Made by a program: the position numbers and the translations under genes
The notes under the pieces: generated by a model
The model's input: only the letters and a program-made list of their open reading frames with translations
Database searches by the model: none
What the model was told of the DNA's origin: nothing
From: Pseudomonadota bacterium
Lineage (GTDB): Bacteria; Myxococcota; Myxococcia; Myxococcales; Myxococcaceae
NCBI GenBank assembly: GCA_023426545.1
Contig: JAFAAN010000062.1
Coordinates: forward strand, 40,888-104,887
Direction of reading: 5' to 3'
DNA: 64,000 nucleotides
In this document: piece after piece, positions 1 to 8,033 of the stretch
How the letters are laid out: every line of letters starts with the position of its first letter
Numbering within the stretch: position 1 is the first letter of the stretch

Positions 1-1188
1 GGGCGCCTGGGCGAGGGGAAAGGCCGCGGCCAGCGTCTGGCCCACGGCGTCCGGGGGCATGCGGGCGCTCAGCGCGCGGTTGGCGGCGGAGATGTGCCGG
101 GACGCGGACAAGGCCAGCACGCCGGTGGGGATGTGGTCGAGAATCTTCTGCGTCTTGTCGTGCAGGTGGGCCAGCCGCCGCGCGTGGTGCTGGCTCTCCC
201 GCAGGGCCTCCGCCCGGCTGCGCGCGAGCACCACGTACACGCCGAAGGCGATGATGAAGCCGGAGACGAGCACCGCGGCCAGCGACAGGCGCAGCACGAG
301 GCTGCGCTCGTGCGCGCGCAGCACCTGCGTGGAGGCGAGCGTCGCCACCGGCCACGCGGGGCCATTCTTGAACCGCACCGGGCTGAAGGTGGCCACCACC
401 TCCGAGTCACCCATGCCGAGGCGCGCGGCCTCCCGGCGCTCGATGATGAGCGTGCCCGACTCGCCCTCGCGCATCCGCCGCACCAGCGCCCCCAGGCCGG
501 GCAACAAGTGGCCCTCGGTGGCGAGCTGCCCGTACGACTCGGTGAGCCGGGGGCTGGTCAGCGCCGTCGGCGCGCCATGGAGGCCCAGCACCAGCAGTTG
601 CGTCTCCATGTCGGACGCGAGCAGCTTCAGGGGCGCGAAGAGGGGCTCGGCGTCCACCAGCACCACCACCACGCCGCCGCCGTCCGGGGAGTCCTCCGGC
701 ATGGCGGTGGCGAAGGCGCGCAGCCAGCCGGTGCGGGCCCGGGGTAGGGGCGGGGACGAGACGATGTGGCCGGGCGGGTGGCTGCGCGCCCGCTCCACGG
801 TGACGGCGAGATCCTCCGCGGTGAACTGATGCGTCATGGCCACCGCGCTGCGCCGGTCAACGAGGCGCAGGCGCTCGCGGCCATCCGTGCCGAAGACGAG
901 GATGGCCTTGTACTGCCCCACCGCCTCCAGCAGGGCGCGCATCTCCCGCCGGTGCTCCTCGGCGGTGCCCGGCTGGGCCAGCAGCTCGCCGGCGAAGCGG
1001 AGGTCCTCCTCCGCGTTCTCCAGGGCGGCGGATACGCCGCGCACGGCCTCGTGGAGCTGGGCCTGCCGCTCGCGGGCCATCTGGTCCACCAGCGCCTGCC
1101 TGTCACGCTGCATGAAGTGCAGGACACCGGCGATGATGCCGGAGAGGACCACGCACAACAGCAGGACTGGCAGGACGGACAGGCGCAT
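1..1188 (-). CDS. Membrane sensor protein, N-terminal 396 codons (probable sensor histidine kinase)
   Basis: The gene runs off the left edge, so only its N-terminal 396 codons are seen. It begins with a transmembrane helix (residues about 3-24, MRLSVLPVLLLCVVLSG), continues into a large extracytoplasmic region of about 270 residues that looks like a Cache-type sensor (it starts with a long helix rich in Glu, Arg and Gln), crosses the membrane again at about 298-322 and enters a PAS-like segment (ILDHIPTGVLALSAS). This order is typical of membrane histidine kinases of the NtrB/ZraS type, but the kinase domain would lie outside the window, so a chemoreceptor-like or cyclase output cannot be excluded. 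I chose the ATG at 1186-1188 because it immediately precedes the hydrophobic segment. No partner regulator is visible. Confidence 0.75.
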   Translation of the reverse strand, partial: MRLSVLPVLLLCVVLSGIIAGVLHFMQRDRQALVDQMARERQAQLHEAVRGVSAALENAEEDLRFAGELLAQPGTAEEHRREMRALLEAVGQYKAILVFGTDGRERLRLVDRRSAVAMTHQFTAEDLAVTVERARSHPPGHIVSSPPLPRARTGWLRAFATAMPEDSPDGGGVVVVLVDAEPLFAPLKLLASDMETQLLVLGLHGAPTALTSPRLTESYGQLATEGHLLPGLGALVRRMREGESGTLIIERREAARLGMGDSEVVATFSPVRFKNGPAWPVATLASTQVLRAHERSLVLRLSLAAVLVSGFIIAFGVYVVLARSRAEALRESQHHARRLAHLHDKTQKILDHIPTGVLALSASRHISAANRALSARMPPDAVGQTLAAAFPLAQAP

Positions 1189-1411
1189 GAACAGGGGGGC
1201 GGACGCTGCTCCGCGGGCGGGACCCAGGGGACCTGCCGGACCCCGCGCAGTCTGGCAGCGCGACAGCCCGGAGAAAATCGCGCTGGTAGCAACGGCCGTG
1301 CCCCTGGCCCGCCCCCTCTGCGCGGCGGTGGAACAGCCCGGAGCACCGCCGCAATCTGCATGGCCGCCCTTGCATCCTGCCAGGGCTGCTGCCCAGGCAG
1401 GAGGAGGGCGC

Positions 1412-2203
1412 TCAGCGGCGGGACGCCTGCTGGGTGAGCTGCTGGGACGCCTCGCGGACCTTGGCCTGGATGCGGCGGAGGTTCTCCGGACCCATGCGCA
1501 GCAGGTGCTTCTGCGCGGCCGTCAGCGACTCGAGCTTCGGGTCCGCGTAGACGTACAGGGCGCCCCTGGGCACCACCTCCACCTCGCCGTCGATGACGGG
1601 CACGGCGAGCACCTGTTCGAACGCGAGATGGAGCGTCGCGTCGAAGGTGCTGCCCGGGCGGGCGCTCTCCTGGTGGAGGCGCTCGGCCAGGTGGCGCACC
1701 TCACGGTACGTGGACACCAGCACGCCCATGTCGAGCGAGCCCACCACCGCGCCGATGACGTCGTAGCGCGCGTAGCTCTGCTTCTCGATGAAGTGCTTGC
1801 CGGCCCTCTCACGGGCCTCGAAGGCGCCAGCCGGAGCGAGGAAGCTCACCGCCTCGCGCGGGCTGTCGCCTTCCGCCACGTTGCCGACGACGGTGACGAA
1901 GCGGCGCAGCAGGTCGTGCTCGCGCAGCCACGCGGCGAACGCCGGCAGGTTCGAGGCCCGCGCGAGCCGGTCGCGCACCAGCGCGTCCAGCGCCGCGGAG
2001 GAGGGCAGCGGCTCGGTGCGCTGGGCCAACCCGGGGTGTGACGGCTTGGGAATCACGGCTTGCGACGGATGCGGCACCTCCGCCGAGGACTGGCGGAGCC
2101 ACAGCCACGTGCCCGCGCCCGCGAACACCAACACCGCCGCCACCAGTCCCACGCCCCAATGCAGCTTGCGCCGGGGATTCGTCACCACTTCAGGGTTGCT
2201 CAT
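1412..2203 (-). CDS. Hypothetical single-pass membrane protein
   Basis: The 263-residue protein has a short basic cytoplasmic N-terminus, one transmembrane helix at about residues 16-36 (WGVGLVAAVLVFAGAGTWLWL) and an exported remainder. Its C-terminal half is charged and ends in a Gln/Arg-rich helix. I recognise no enzyme motif. A stretch near the middle (VIGAVVGSLDMGVLVSTYREVRHLAERL) looks like a helical packing region. It lies upstream of the truncated sensor on the same strand with a gap of about 220 bases, so co-transcription is possible but not shown. The function is unknown. Confidence 0.8.
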   Translation of the reverse strand: MSNPEVVTNPRRKLHWGVGLVAAVLVFAGAGTWLWLRQSSAEVPHPSQAVIPKPSHPGLAQRTEPLPSSAALDALVRDRLARASNLPAFAAWLREHDLLRRFVTVVGNVAEGDSPREAVSFLAPAGAFEARERAGKHFIEKQSYARYDVIGAVVGSLDMGVLVSTYREVRHLAERLHQESARPGSTFDATLHLAFEQVLAVPVIDGEVEVVPRGALYVYADPKLESLTAAQKHLLRMGPENLRRIQAKVREASQQLTQQASRR

Positions 2204-2361
2204 GCGTCCATCCTCCGAGGGATGACGCAGGGGATTGCAGCCGCGATGCCAGTGACTGCGCGAGCCCGGGATGACTCGCGCGTCCCTCTGGAACAGGGGC
2301 CGCCGTGTGGCCCCGGAGGCACGCCCGCCTGCTCAGCGGGCGTGGCGTGCTGCGCGGCGCT

Positions 2362-2380
2362 CCGTGGCGAAGCGCCACGG
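2362..2380 (-). terminator. Hairpin after the DUF2378 gene
   Basis: A perfect 8-base inverted repeat, CCGTGGCG and CGCCACGG, with a 3-base loop lies 14 bases beyond the stop codon of the DUF2378 gene. It has no clear T-run, so it is a candidate terminator or 3'-end hairpin only. Confidence 0.4.
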
Positions 2381-2394
2381 CGCGTGGCGGGGAC

Positions 2395-3012
2395 CTACGC
2401 GCGGGGCCGTGATGCGCCCGAGTCGTCCTCCGTGGCGGGGAGGGCGGCCTCGGCGGGCGCCTCCGACCAGCGGATGTGGAAGGTGGCCGCGGTGCCGTCG
2501 AACTCCTCGGGGATGGACACCACCCGCCACCCGCCACACAGCTCCACCGCGCGCGCGAGCAGGCCCGCCGCGAAGGTGGGCAGGTCCGCCAGCACGTCGT
2601 CCATCCGCAGCTCCAGCGATGTCGGACCGCGCTCGACGATTTCGACCACACTGAAGTTGTTACCGGCGCGAAAGCCCAGGCCCGCGCGAAGCAGCATCCG
2701 GCGCGGCCCGGCCAGCCGGACGACGCCCAGCAGGGCGCGCCCGAAGAAGGTGCCGAAGTACGCGTCCATGAACCGCTCGCCCAGCGAGTAGTAGGCCGCC
2801 TCGGTGGGGACCCCACCGTAGACGTGGCCGGCGGCGATGCGGAGGAACTCCTTCCACTGCTCCAGGGTGTAGGCCCGCTCCAGCTTCTGGTCGAGGTCCA
2901 ACCCCGCCCGGCGCAGATGCTCGCGGCACGCCGGGGTGAGCCGGTTCTCGAGGGCGCGAACGAAGAGCGCCTCGATGGTTTGGGTGAAAACAAGCTTCTC
3001 GGAAGAAGTCAT
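2395..3012 (-). CDS. DUF2378 (TIGR02265) family protein
   Basis: This 205-residue cytoplasmic protein resembles the myxobacterial paralogous family TIGR02265/DUF2378, of unknown function. Features that fit are the start (SSEKLVFTQTIEALFVRAL), the central segment with GGVPTEAAYYSLGERFMDAYFGTFFGRALLGVV, and the later part that ends in an amphipathic strand region (TAATFHIRW). The length is usual for the family. No signal peptide or membrane helix is seen. The gene is divergent from the acyl-CoA synthetase/GNAT gene and shares a promoter region of about 270 bases with it. The family assignment is from recalled motifs; no biochemical role is claimed. Confidence 0.8.
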   Translation of the reverse strand: MTSSEKLVFTQTIEALFVRALENRLTPACREHLRRAGLDLDQKLERAYTLEQWKEFLRIAAGHVYGGVPTEAAYYSLGERFMDAYFGTFFGRALLGVVRLAGPRRMLLRAGLGFRAGNNFSVVEIVERGPTSLELRMDDVLADLPTFAAGLLARAVELCGGWRVVSIPEEFDGTAATFHIRWSEAPAEAALPATEDDSGASRPRA

Positions 3013-3278
3013 AGAGGCGCCCCGTATACACCGAGCGGGCCGTGGGATGCTCGCCCACTGGTGAAATTTCGTTCAGTGAGACTGTCCACGAGTGTCAGAA
3101 CGGCCTGCGTCACGTACTGGCTGTAAGTGCGATATGTGTGTGACTCCGCCGGAGGGGCCTCCTTCCCCGCAGCATCCGGGTGCGCATGTATTCCCGCTCT
3201 ATCCCATTCCTGCGTGAATGCGGAGGGGGCACGAGAAGGCCATTGCGCGCGGGGGAGCCGGGCCGCAATGACGGGGTC

Positions 3279-6017
3279 ATGGACACGCGCGCCCCTGGCT
3301 CCTCGAAGACGGACCCGTCCTACAACGTGCTCCACCAGCAGCGGACGCGGCTGCCGCTGGACGTGCTCTTCGCGCCGCGCAGCGTGGCGGTGGTGGGCGC
3401 CACGGAGCGGCCGGGCAGCGTGGGGCGCACCGTCCTCTGGAACCTCATCAGCAACCCCTTCGGCGGCACCGTCTACCCCATCAACCCGAAGCGGCCCAAC
3501 GTGCTGGGCATCAAGGCCTGGCCGTCGCTGGGCGCGCTGCCGGAGCGGGTGGACCTGGCCGTCGTCGTCACGCCCGCGCAGGCGGTGCCCGGCGTCATCC
3601 AGGAGTGCGCGGAGCTGGGCATCCGGGGCGCCATCATCCTCTCCGCGGGCTTCAAGGAGATTGGCGACGAGGGCGTGCGCCTGGAGCAGGACATCCTGCG
3701 CATTGCCCAGGCGGCGCAGGTGCGCATCATCGGCCCCAACTGCCTGGGGGTGATGCGGCCGCCCATCGGCTTCAACGCCACGTTCGCGGGGGGCATGGCG
3801 CGGCCGGGCAACGTGGCCTTCATCAGCCAGAGCGGCGCGCTGCTCACGTCCATCCTCGACTGGAGCCTGCGGGAGGCGGTGGGCTTCAGCGCCTTCGTGT
3901 CGGTGGGCTCGATGCTGGACGTGGGGTGGGGCGACCTCATCGACTTCCTCGCGGACGACCCGATGACGCGCTCCATCCTGCTGTACATGGAGTCCATCGG
4001 CGACGCGCGGGCCTTCCTCTCCGCCGCGCGCGAGGTGGCGCTCACCAAGCCCATCATCGTCATCAAGGCGGGGCGCACGGCGCAGGCCGCGCGGGCGGCG
4101 GCGTCCCACACGGGCTCGCTGACGGGCAGCGACGAGGTGCTCAGCGCCGCCTTCCGCCGCTCCGGCGTGCTGCGCGTGGACTCCATCGCGGACCTCTTCT
4201 ACATGGCGGAGACGCTGGCGCGGCAGCCGCGCCCGGCGGGGAGGCGCCTCACCGTGCTCACCAACGCGGGCGGGCCGGGGGTGCTGGCCACCGACGCGCT
4301 GGTGACGGGCGGCGGCGAGCTGGCGGTGCTCGGCGAGGCCACGCGCAAGGCGCTGGACGACTTCCTCCCGCCGCAGTGGAGCCATGGCAACCCGGTGGAC
4401 ATCCTGGGCGACGCGGACCCGGAGCGCTACGCGAGGGCGCTGGAGGTCGCCAGCCGGGACGAGGGAAGTGACGGCCTGCTCGTCATCCTCACCCCGCAGG
4501 ACATGACCGAGCCCACCCAGACGGCGGACCGGCTGAAGCCCTTCGCGAAGCTGCATGGAAAGCCGGTGCTGGCCAGCTGGATGGGGGGCTCCGAGGTGGC
4601 GGCCGGGGAGCGCATCCTCAACGACGCGGGCATTCCCACCTTCGGCTATCCGGACACGGCGGCGCGCATCTTCAATTACATGTGGCGCTACACGTACAAC
4701 CTCGCGGGCCTGTACGAGACGCCCGCGCTGGCGCAGGAGGTGGGCACCGCGCGGGATGAGGCGCGCCGGTGGGTGGAGGCCGCGCGCGCCGCCGGCCGCA
4801 CCCTGTTGTCGGAGTACGAGTCCAAGAAGCTGCTGGCCGCGTACGGCATCCCCACCGTGGAGACGCGGCTGGCGGTGACGGAGGACGCCGCGGTGGCGGA
4901 GGCGGCGGCCCTGGGCTACCCGGTGGTGGTGAAGCTGCACTCGTTCACGGTGACGCACAAGTCGGACGTGGGCGGCGTGCGGCTGAACCTCCCCGACGCG
5001 GAGGCGGTGCGCGGCGCGTTCCGGGACATCCGCGCGCGGCTGAAGGCGCTGGGGCAGGGGAGCGCGTTCGATGGCGTCACCGTGCAGCCCATGGTGCGCC
5101 CGGATGGCTACGAGCTCATCGTGGGCAGCAGCGTGGACGCGCAGTTCGGTCCGGTGCTGCTCTTCGGCGCGGGCGGGACGCTGGTGGAGGTGTTCAAGGA
5201 CCGGGCGCTGGGCCTGCCGCCGCTGAACACCACGCTGGCGCGGCGGATGATGGAGCAGACGCGCATCTACGAGGCGCTGAAGGGCGTCCGGGGCCGCCCG
5301 CCGGTGGACTTGATGGCGCTGGAGCTGCTCATGGTCCGCTTCAGCCAGCTGGTGGTGGAGCAGCGCTTCGTGAAGGAGGTGGACCTCAACCCGCTGCTGG
5401 CCTCCCCCGAGCGCTTGCTGGCCCTGGATGCGCGCGTGGTGCTGCACCCGGCTTCGGTGACGGAGGCGGAGCTGCCCAGGCTGGCCATCGAGCCCTACCC
5501 GAACCAGTACGTGGCGCCGTTCCGGCTGCGCAACGGTGAGGAGATTCTGCTGCGCCCCATCCGTCCGGAGGACGAGCCCCGGATGGCGGAGTTCCACCGC
5601 ACGTTGTCGGAGCAGACGGTGTTCCTGCGCTACGCGGGGCTGATGCAGCTGAGCACCCGCGTGGCGCACGAGCGGCTGTCACGCATCTGCTTCAACGACT
5701 ACGCGCGGGAGATGGCGCTGGTGGCGGAGCGCAAGGACGGGGAGTTGCTCGGTGTGGGCCGGCTCACGCGGCTGCGCGGGACGCGGGACGCGGAGTTCGC
5801 CATCCTCATCAGTGACCAGGTGCAGCGGCAGGGCCTGGGGGCGGAGATGCTGAAGCGGCTGGTGAGCATCGGCGAGGCGTGGAAGGTGGAGCGCATCGTC
5901 GCGGACATCCTCGCGGGCAACCGCGCCATGCAGAGCATCAGCCGGAAGCTGGGCTTCTCCATCCTCCAGCACGAAGAGTTGGCCCCGGACATGGTCAAGG
6001 CGGTCAAGGTGCTCTAG
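3279..6017 (+). CDS. ADP-forming acyl-CoA synthetase fused to a GNAT acetyltransferase
   Basis: The 912-residue protein joins an NDP-forming acyl-CoA synthetase to a C-terminal GNAT domain, the architecture of the protein lysine acetyltransferases PatZ/Pat. In order: CoA-binding domain (about 20-150, VAVVGATERPGSVGR), succinyl-CoA-ligase-like domains with the catalytic-histidine motif SHTGSLTG (about 275-282), an ATP-grasp domain (about 505-740, with YPVVVKLHS and THKSDVGGV) and GNAT (about 753-912, LIRPED-like start and RQGLGAEML acetyl-CoA loop). The histidine is present, whereas PatZ-type acetyltransferases are often degenerate there, so synthetase activity may be intact. I chose the ATG at 3279, because the in-frame upstream sequence to 3180 does not resemble the family. 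A strong hairpin follows. Confidence 0.9.
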   Translation: MDTRAPGSSKTDPSYNVLHQQRTRLPLDVLFAPRSVAVVGATERPGSVGRTVLWNLISNPFGGTVYPINPKRPNVLGIKAWPSLGALPERVDLAVVVTPAQAVPGVIQECAELGIRGAIILSAGFKEIGDEGVRLEQDILRIAQAAQVRIIGPNCLGVMRPPIGFNATFAGGMARPGNVAFISQSGALLTSILDWSLREAVGFSAFVSVGSMLDVGWGDLIDFLADDPMTRSILLYMESIGDARAFLSAAREVALTKPIIVIKAGRTAQAARAAASHTGSLTGSDEVLSAAFRRSGVLRVDSIADLFYMAETLARQPRPAGRRLTVLTNAGGPGVLATDALVTGGGELAVLGEATRKALDDFLPPQWSHGNPVDILGDADPERYARALEVASRDEGSDGLLVILTPQDMTEPTQTADRLKPFAKLHGKPVLASWMGGSEVAAGERILNDAGIPTFGYPDTAARIFNYMWRYTYNLAGLYETPALAQEVGTARDEARRWVEAARAAGRTLLSEYESKKLLAAYGIPTVETRLAVTEDAAVAEAAALGYPVVVKLHSFTVTHKSDVGGVRLNLPDAEAVRGAFRDIRARLKALGQGSAFDGVTVQPMVRPDGYELIVGSSVDAQFGPVLLFGAGGTLVEVFKDRALGLPPLNTTLARRMMEQTRIYEALKGVRGRPPVDLMALELLMVRFSQLVVEQRFVKEVDLNPLLASPERLLALDARVVLHPASVTEAELPRLAIEPYPNQYVAPFRLRNGEEILLRPIRPEDEPRMAEFHRTLSEQTVFLRYAGLMQLSTRVAHERLSRICFNDYAREMALVAERKDGELLGVGRLTRLRGTRDAEFAILISDQVQRQGLGAEMLKRLVSIGEAWKVERIVADILAGNRAMQSISRKLGFSILQHEELAPDMVKAVKVL

Positions 6018-6023
6018 CGAGGA

Positions 6024-6057
6024 CTTCCGCCCGGGGCAGGGTGCTCCCGGGCGGAAG
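6024..6057. terminator. Bidirectional terminator hairpin between convergent genes
   Basis: A perfect 12-base stem (CTTCCGCCCGGG at 6024-6035, CCCGGGCGGAAG at 6046-6057) with a 10-base loop fills the gap between the convergent synthetase/GNAT gene and the DUF4142 gene. The position and stability fit a terminator shared by both. Confidence 0.7.
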
Positions 6058-6072
6058 GGCTGCGGGACGTGG

Positions 6073-6675
6073 CTACGGGTGCGGCGGGTTGCTCGCATTG
6101 AAGAGGGTGACCTGGATGTTGGAGGCCTCCTGCAGGTGCATCTGCACCGTCTTCCGGATCGCCATCAGCTCCTCCTTGAGCGCGGGGTTCTGGACCTGCG
6201 GCGCGAGCAGGGCGTCCCCCAGCAGGGCCGTGCCGGCATGAGCGGCGAGCTGGGCGTCCATCAGCGACACGTCGAAAGTGGGGCCCTTGACGGTGTCCAG
6301 CACCTCCATCGTCCGCTGCGCGGTGAGTTGCTGGAGTTGCGACACGGCGCTCTCCGCGGGAGCGATGCCATGGGCCCTGGCCAGTTCCTCCACGCGCCGC
6401 AGGACCTCCGAGTGCACGGTGACCATGCGCGCGTTGAAGTCACGCGCGGTCGGGTCGGTGGCATGCGCCTGGCCGAGCTGGCCCAGCATCACCTCGCCCG
6501 AGTTGGCCGCCAGGAGGACGCCCACGATTTGGCCGTCCGTCAGCATCACCCCCTGGCCCGCGGCCGATTGCTGAGGCCCCATCGCGCCGTCACTCGCGGC
6601 GCTCTCCCCACAGCCGGCGAACATCATCGCCGTCCCCATCATCGCCACCCCCAGCAACGCACGTGTGATTCGCAT
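6073..6675 (-). CDS. DUF4142 family lipoprotein
   Basis: This 200-residue protein starts with a lipoprotein signal (MRITRALLGVAMMGTAMMFAGC, lipobox FAGC) and then carries a helical DUF4142 domain, a ferritin-like fold found in exported bacterial proteins of unknown function. Visible family features are MLGQLGQAHATDPTARDFNARMV, where a helix with Asp/His is followed by MVTVHSEVLRRVEELA, and the late DAQLAAHAG helix. I chose the ATG at 6675 because GGAGGGGG lies about 9 bases upstream and the signal peptide begins there; longer in-frame starts would bury the signal. It converges with the synthetase/GNAT gene. A role at the cell envelope is inferred only from the lipoprotein signal. Confidence 0.85.
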   Translation of the reverse strand: MRITRALLGVAMMGTAMMFAGCGESAASDGAMGPQQSAAGQGVMLTDGQIVGVLLAANSGEVMLGQLGQAHATDPTARDFNARMVTVHSEVLRRVEELARAHGIAPAESAVSQLQQLTAQRTMEVLDTVKGPTFDVSLMDAQLAAHAGTALLGDALLAPQVQNPALKEELMAIRKTVQMHLQEASNIQVTLFNASNPPHP

Positions 6676-7089
6676 GACGGTTACCCCCTCCATGTGACGT
6701 TCAGCGGAAGGTTGGGCAGTTGAAAAGCACACCGCCATGGGCGGGAAGCACGAGGCCATTGTGCGTCCGGGGACGAATCCATGGACGCTGGCCGGACCTC
6801 CCCGGGCGGGGAGCCAGCCCTCGTCCAGTGTTGGCGGAGCGGCCGTGACCGGCGCAGCAACGCGTCGAAAGTCGGGTGGTTGGGACGGGTCATGCGCGCG
6901 GCGGCGTGCTCCAAGCCGCATCCCGAGCAGTGCCTTCTGGTGTCGGTCAGGCCGGACGAGCGCGTCTGGCGCGGCCCTCGCCACGAGCTGGCGGACCTGC
7001 TGGCCGGTCTCGTGGGCCGGTGCGCGCGGCGGCGTCACGGCGATACTGGACGAAGAGGAGAGGTGGACCGGCAGGAGCCTGGCACTCCG
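6676..7089. other. Intergenic region of 414 bases without a supported gene
   Basis: This stretch lies between the starts and stops of two minus-strand lipoprotein genes. It should hold the promoter of the DUF4142 gene. Short reading frames occur on both strands, but none has a ribosome site plus a plausible protein. Confidence 0.5.
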
Positions 7090-7812
7090 TCACGGCTCCA
7101 GGTGTCCTCCAGGCGCCGCGCCATTCCCAGCCGGGGTCCCACTGGCACCCGCGCCGCCTTTCGTGCCGCCTCCTGCGGCGGTGCCCCTCGCGCTGCTCCC
7201 CCCACCGCCCGGGCGCGAGAGTCCTCCGGCCATGCTGCCACCCCCGGGGATGCCGCCGCTCGCCCGGGCGCGGCCATGTCCGGTCCGGCTGGCGCCGCCG
7301 GTCGTGCTGGTGCCACCCGTCAGGCTGTTGCCGCTCGACAGGCTGGTGCCGCCGGTGGCGGTGGTTCCCCCACTCCTGCTGCTGCCTCCGCCAAGGCCGC
7401 CGCCGAAACCACCGCCACCGGACCCGCCGCCGCTGGAGCCACCCCCGGAGCCGTCGCTGGACCTGCCGCCGTGTGCCGAGCCGCCCAGGACTCCGTGGAC
7501 TCCTCCCGTCCCGCCGTGAGAACCGCTGCTGCTTCCACCTCCGCCCGGACCGCCAGGGGCGCCCGCGCCACCTGGCGCCAGCCCCGTCGGGTACTGCTCC
7601 TCCCCGCCGACCGAGGCCGCGGAGGGATCGATGGCGTCCGGCGGTCCGCCCTCCAGCCCCGGGATGGCCGCCGCCTCGTCGCCGCTATCGAGGGCGCCGG
7701 CCGGCTCCCGGCGCTGATTACACCCGCCGGCAAGCGAGGGCGCTGAGAGCAGGCCCCCGAGCAGCGCCGCCCGCTTGAGACGTGCCATCCGCGTCTTGAC
7801 GGCTCTGGGCAT
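7090..7812 (-). CDS. Glycine-rich putative lipoprotein
   Basis: The 240-residue product has a basic N-terminus and hydrophobic segment (MARLKRAALLGGLLSAPSLAGGC) ending in a lipobox-like LAGGC, then a low-complexity tail made mostly of Gly, Ser, Ala, Thr and Pro. Repeated short units such as GGTS, GGGSSGGGSGGGG and TGGTS dominate from about residue 80 on. No enzyme domain is seen; a surface or periplasm-spanning linker role is a guess. The start at 7812 is preceded directly by a G-run (GGGGGGGGAG), which is too close for a standard ribosome site, and the ATG at 7788 is an alternative. The gene is divergent from the helicase gene. Confidence 0.6.
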   Translation of the reverse strand: MPRAVKTRMARLKRAALLGGLLSAPSLAGGCNQRREPAGALDSGDEAAAIPGLEGGPPDAIDPSAASVGGEEQYPTGLAPGGAGAPGGPGGGGSSSGSHGGTGGVHGVLGGSAHGGRSSDGSGGGSSGGGSGGGGFGGGLGGGSSRSGGTTATGGTSLSSGNSLTGGTSTTGGASRTGHGRARASGGIPGGGSMAGGLSRPGGGGSSARGTAAGGGTKGGAGASGTPAGNGAAPGGHLEP

Positions 7813-8033
7813 CTCCCCCCCCGGACCGCGTCCAGGTCCAACGGTGCGGAGGGACGAGGGGGCCGGGTATCGCGCCCCGGGTCCTGGCGTCCGGGCACTC
7901 GATGACATGCCTCCGCGCCTGCCTGGTGGGACCGGCTCTCCGAGGGAGGAGGGGACACCCGGCTTCACGCACCGTGCATCCAGATGCGATTTTCCCGGTC
8001 GAGGCCGGTCGCGCCGCCTATTGTCGGAGGGTG

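Noticed and set aside
3180..3278. Longer N-terminus of the synthetase/GNAT protein from ATG 3180
   Set aside because: The extra 33 residues are Arg/Gly-rich and do not resemble the family, and the start at 3279 precedes normal sequence.
3009..5669. Long minus-strand open frame opposite the synthetase/GNAT gene
   Set aside because: It is a mirror of the real gene in GC-rich DNA, with a protein full of Arg, His, Gln and Val and no recognisable domain.
6676..7089. Possible small genes in the gap between the lipoprotein genes
   Set aside because: The short frames on both strands lack a ribosome site and plausible composition.
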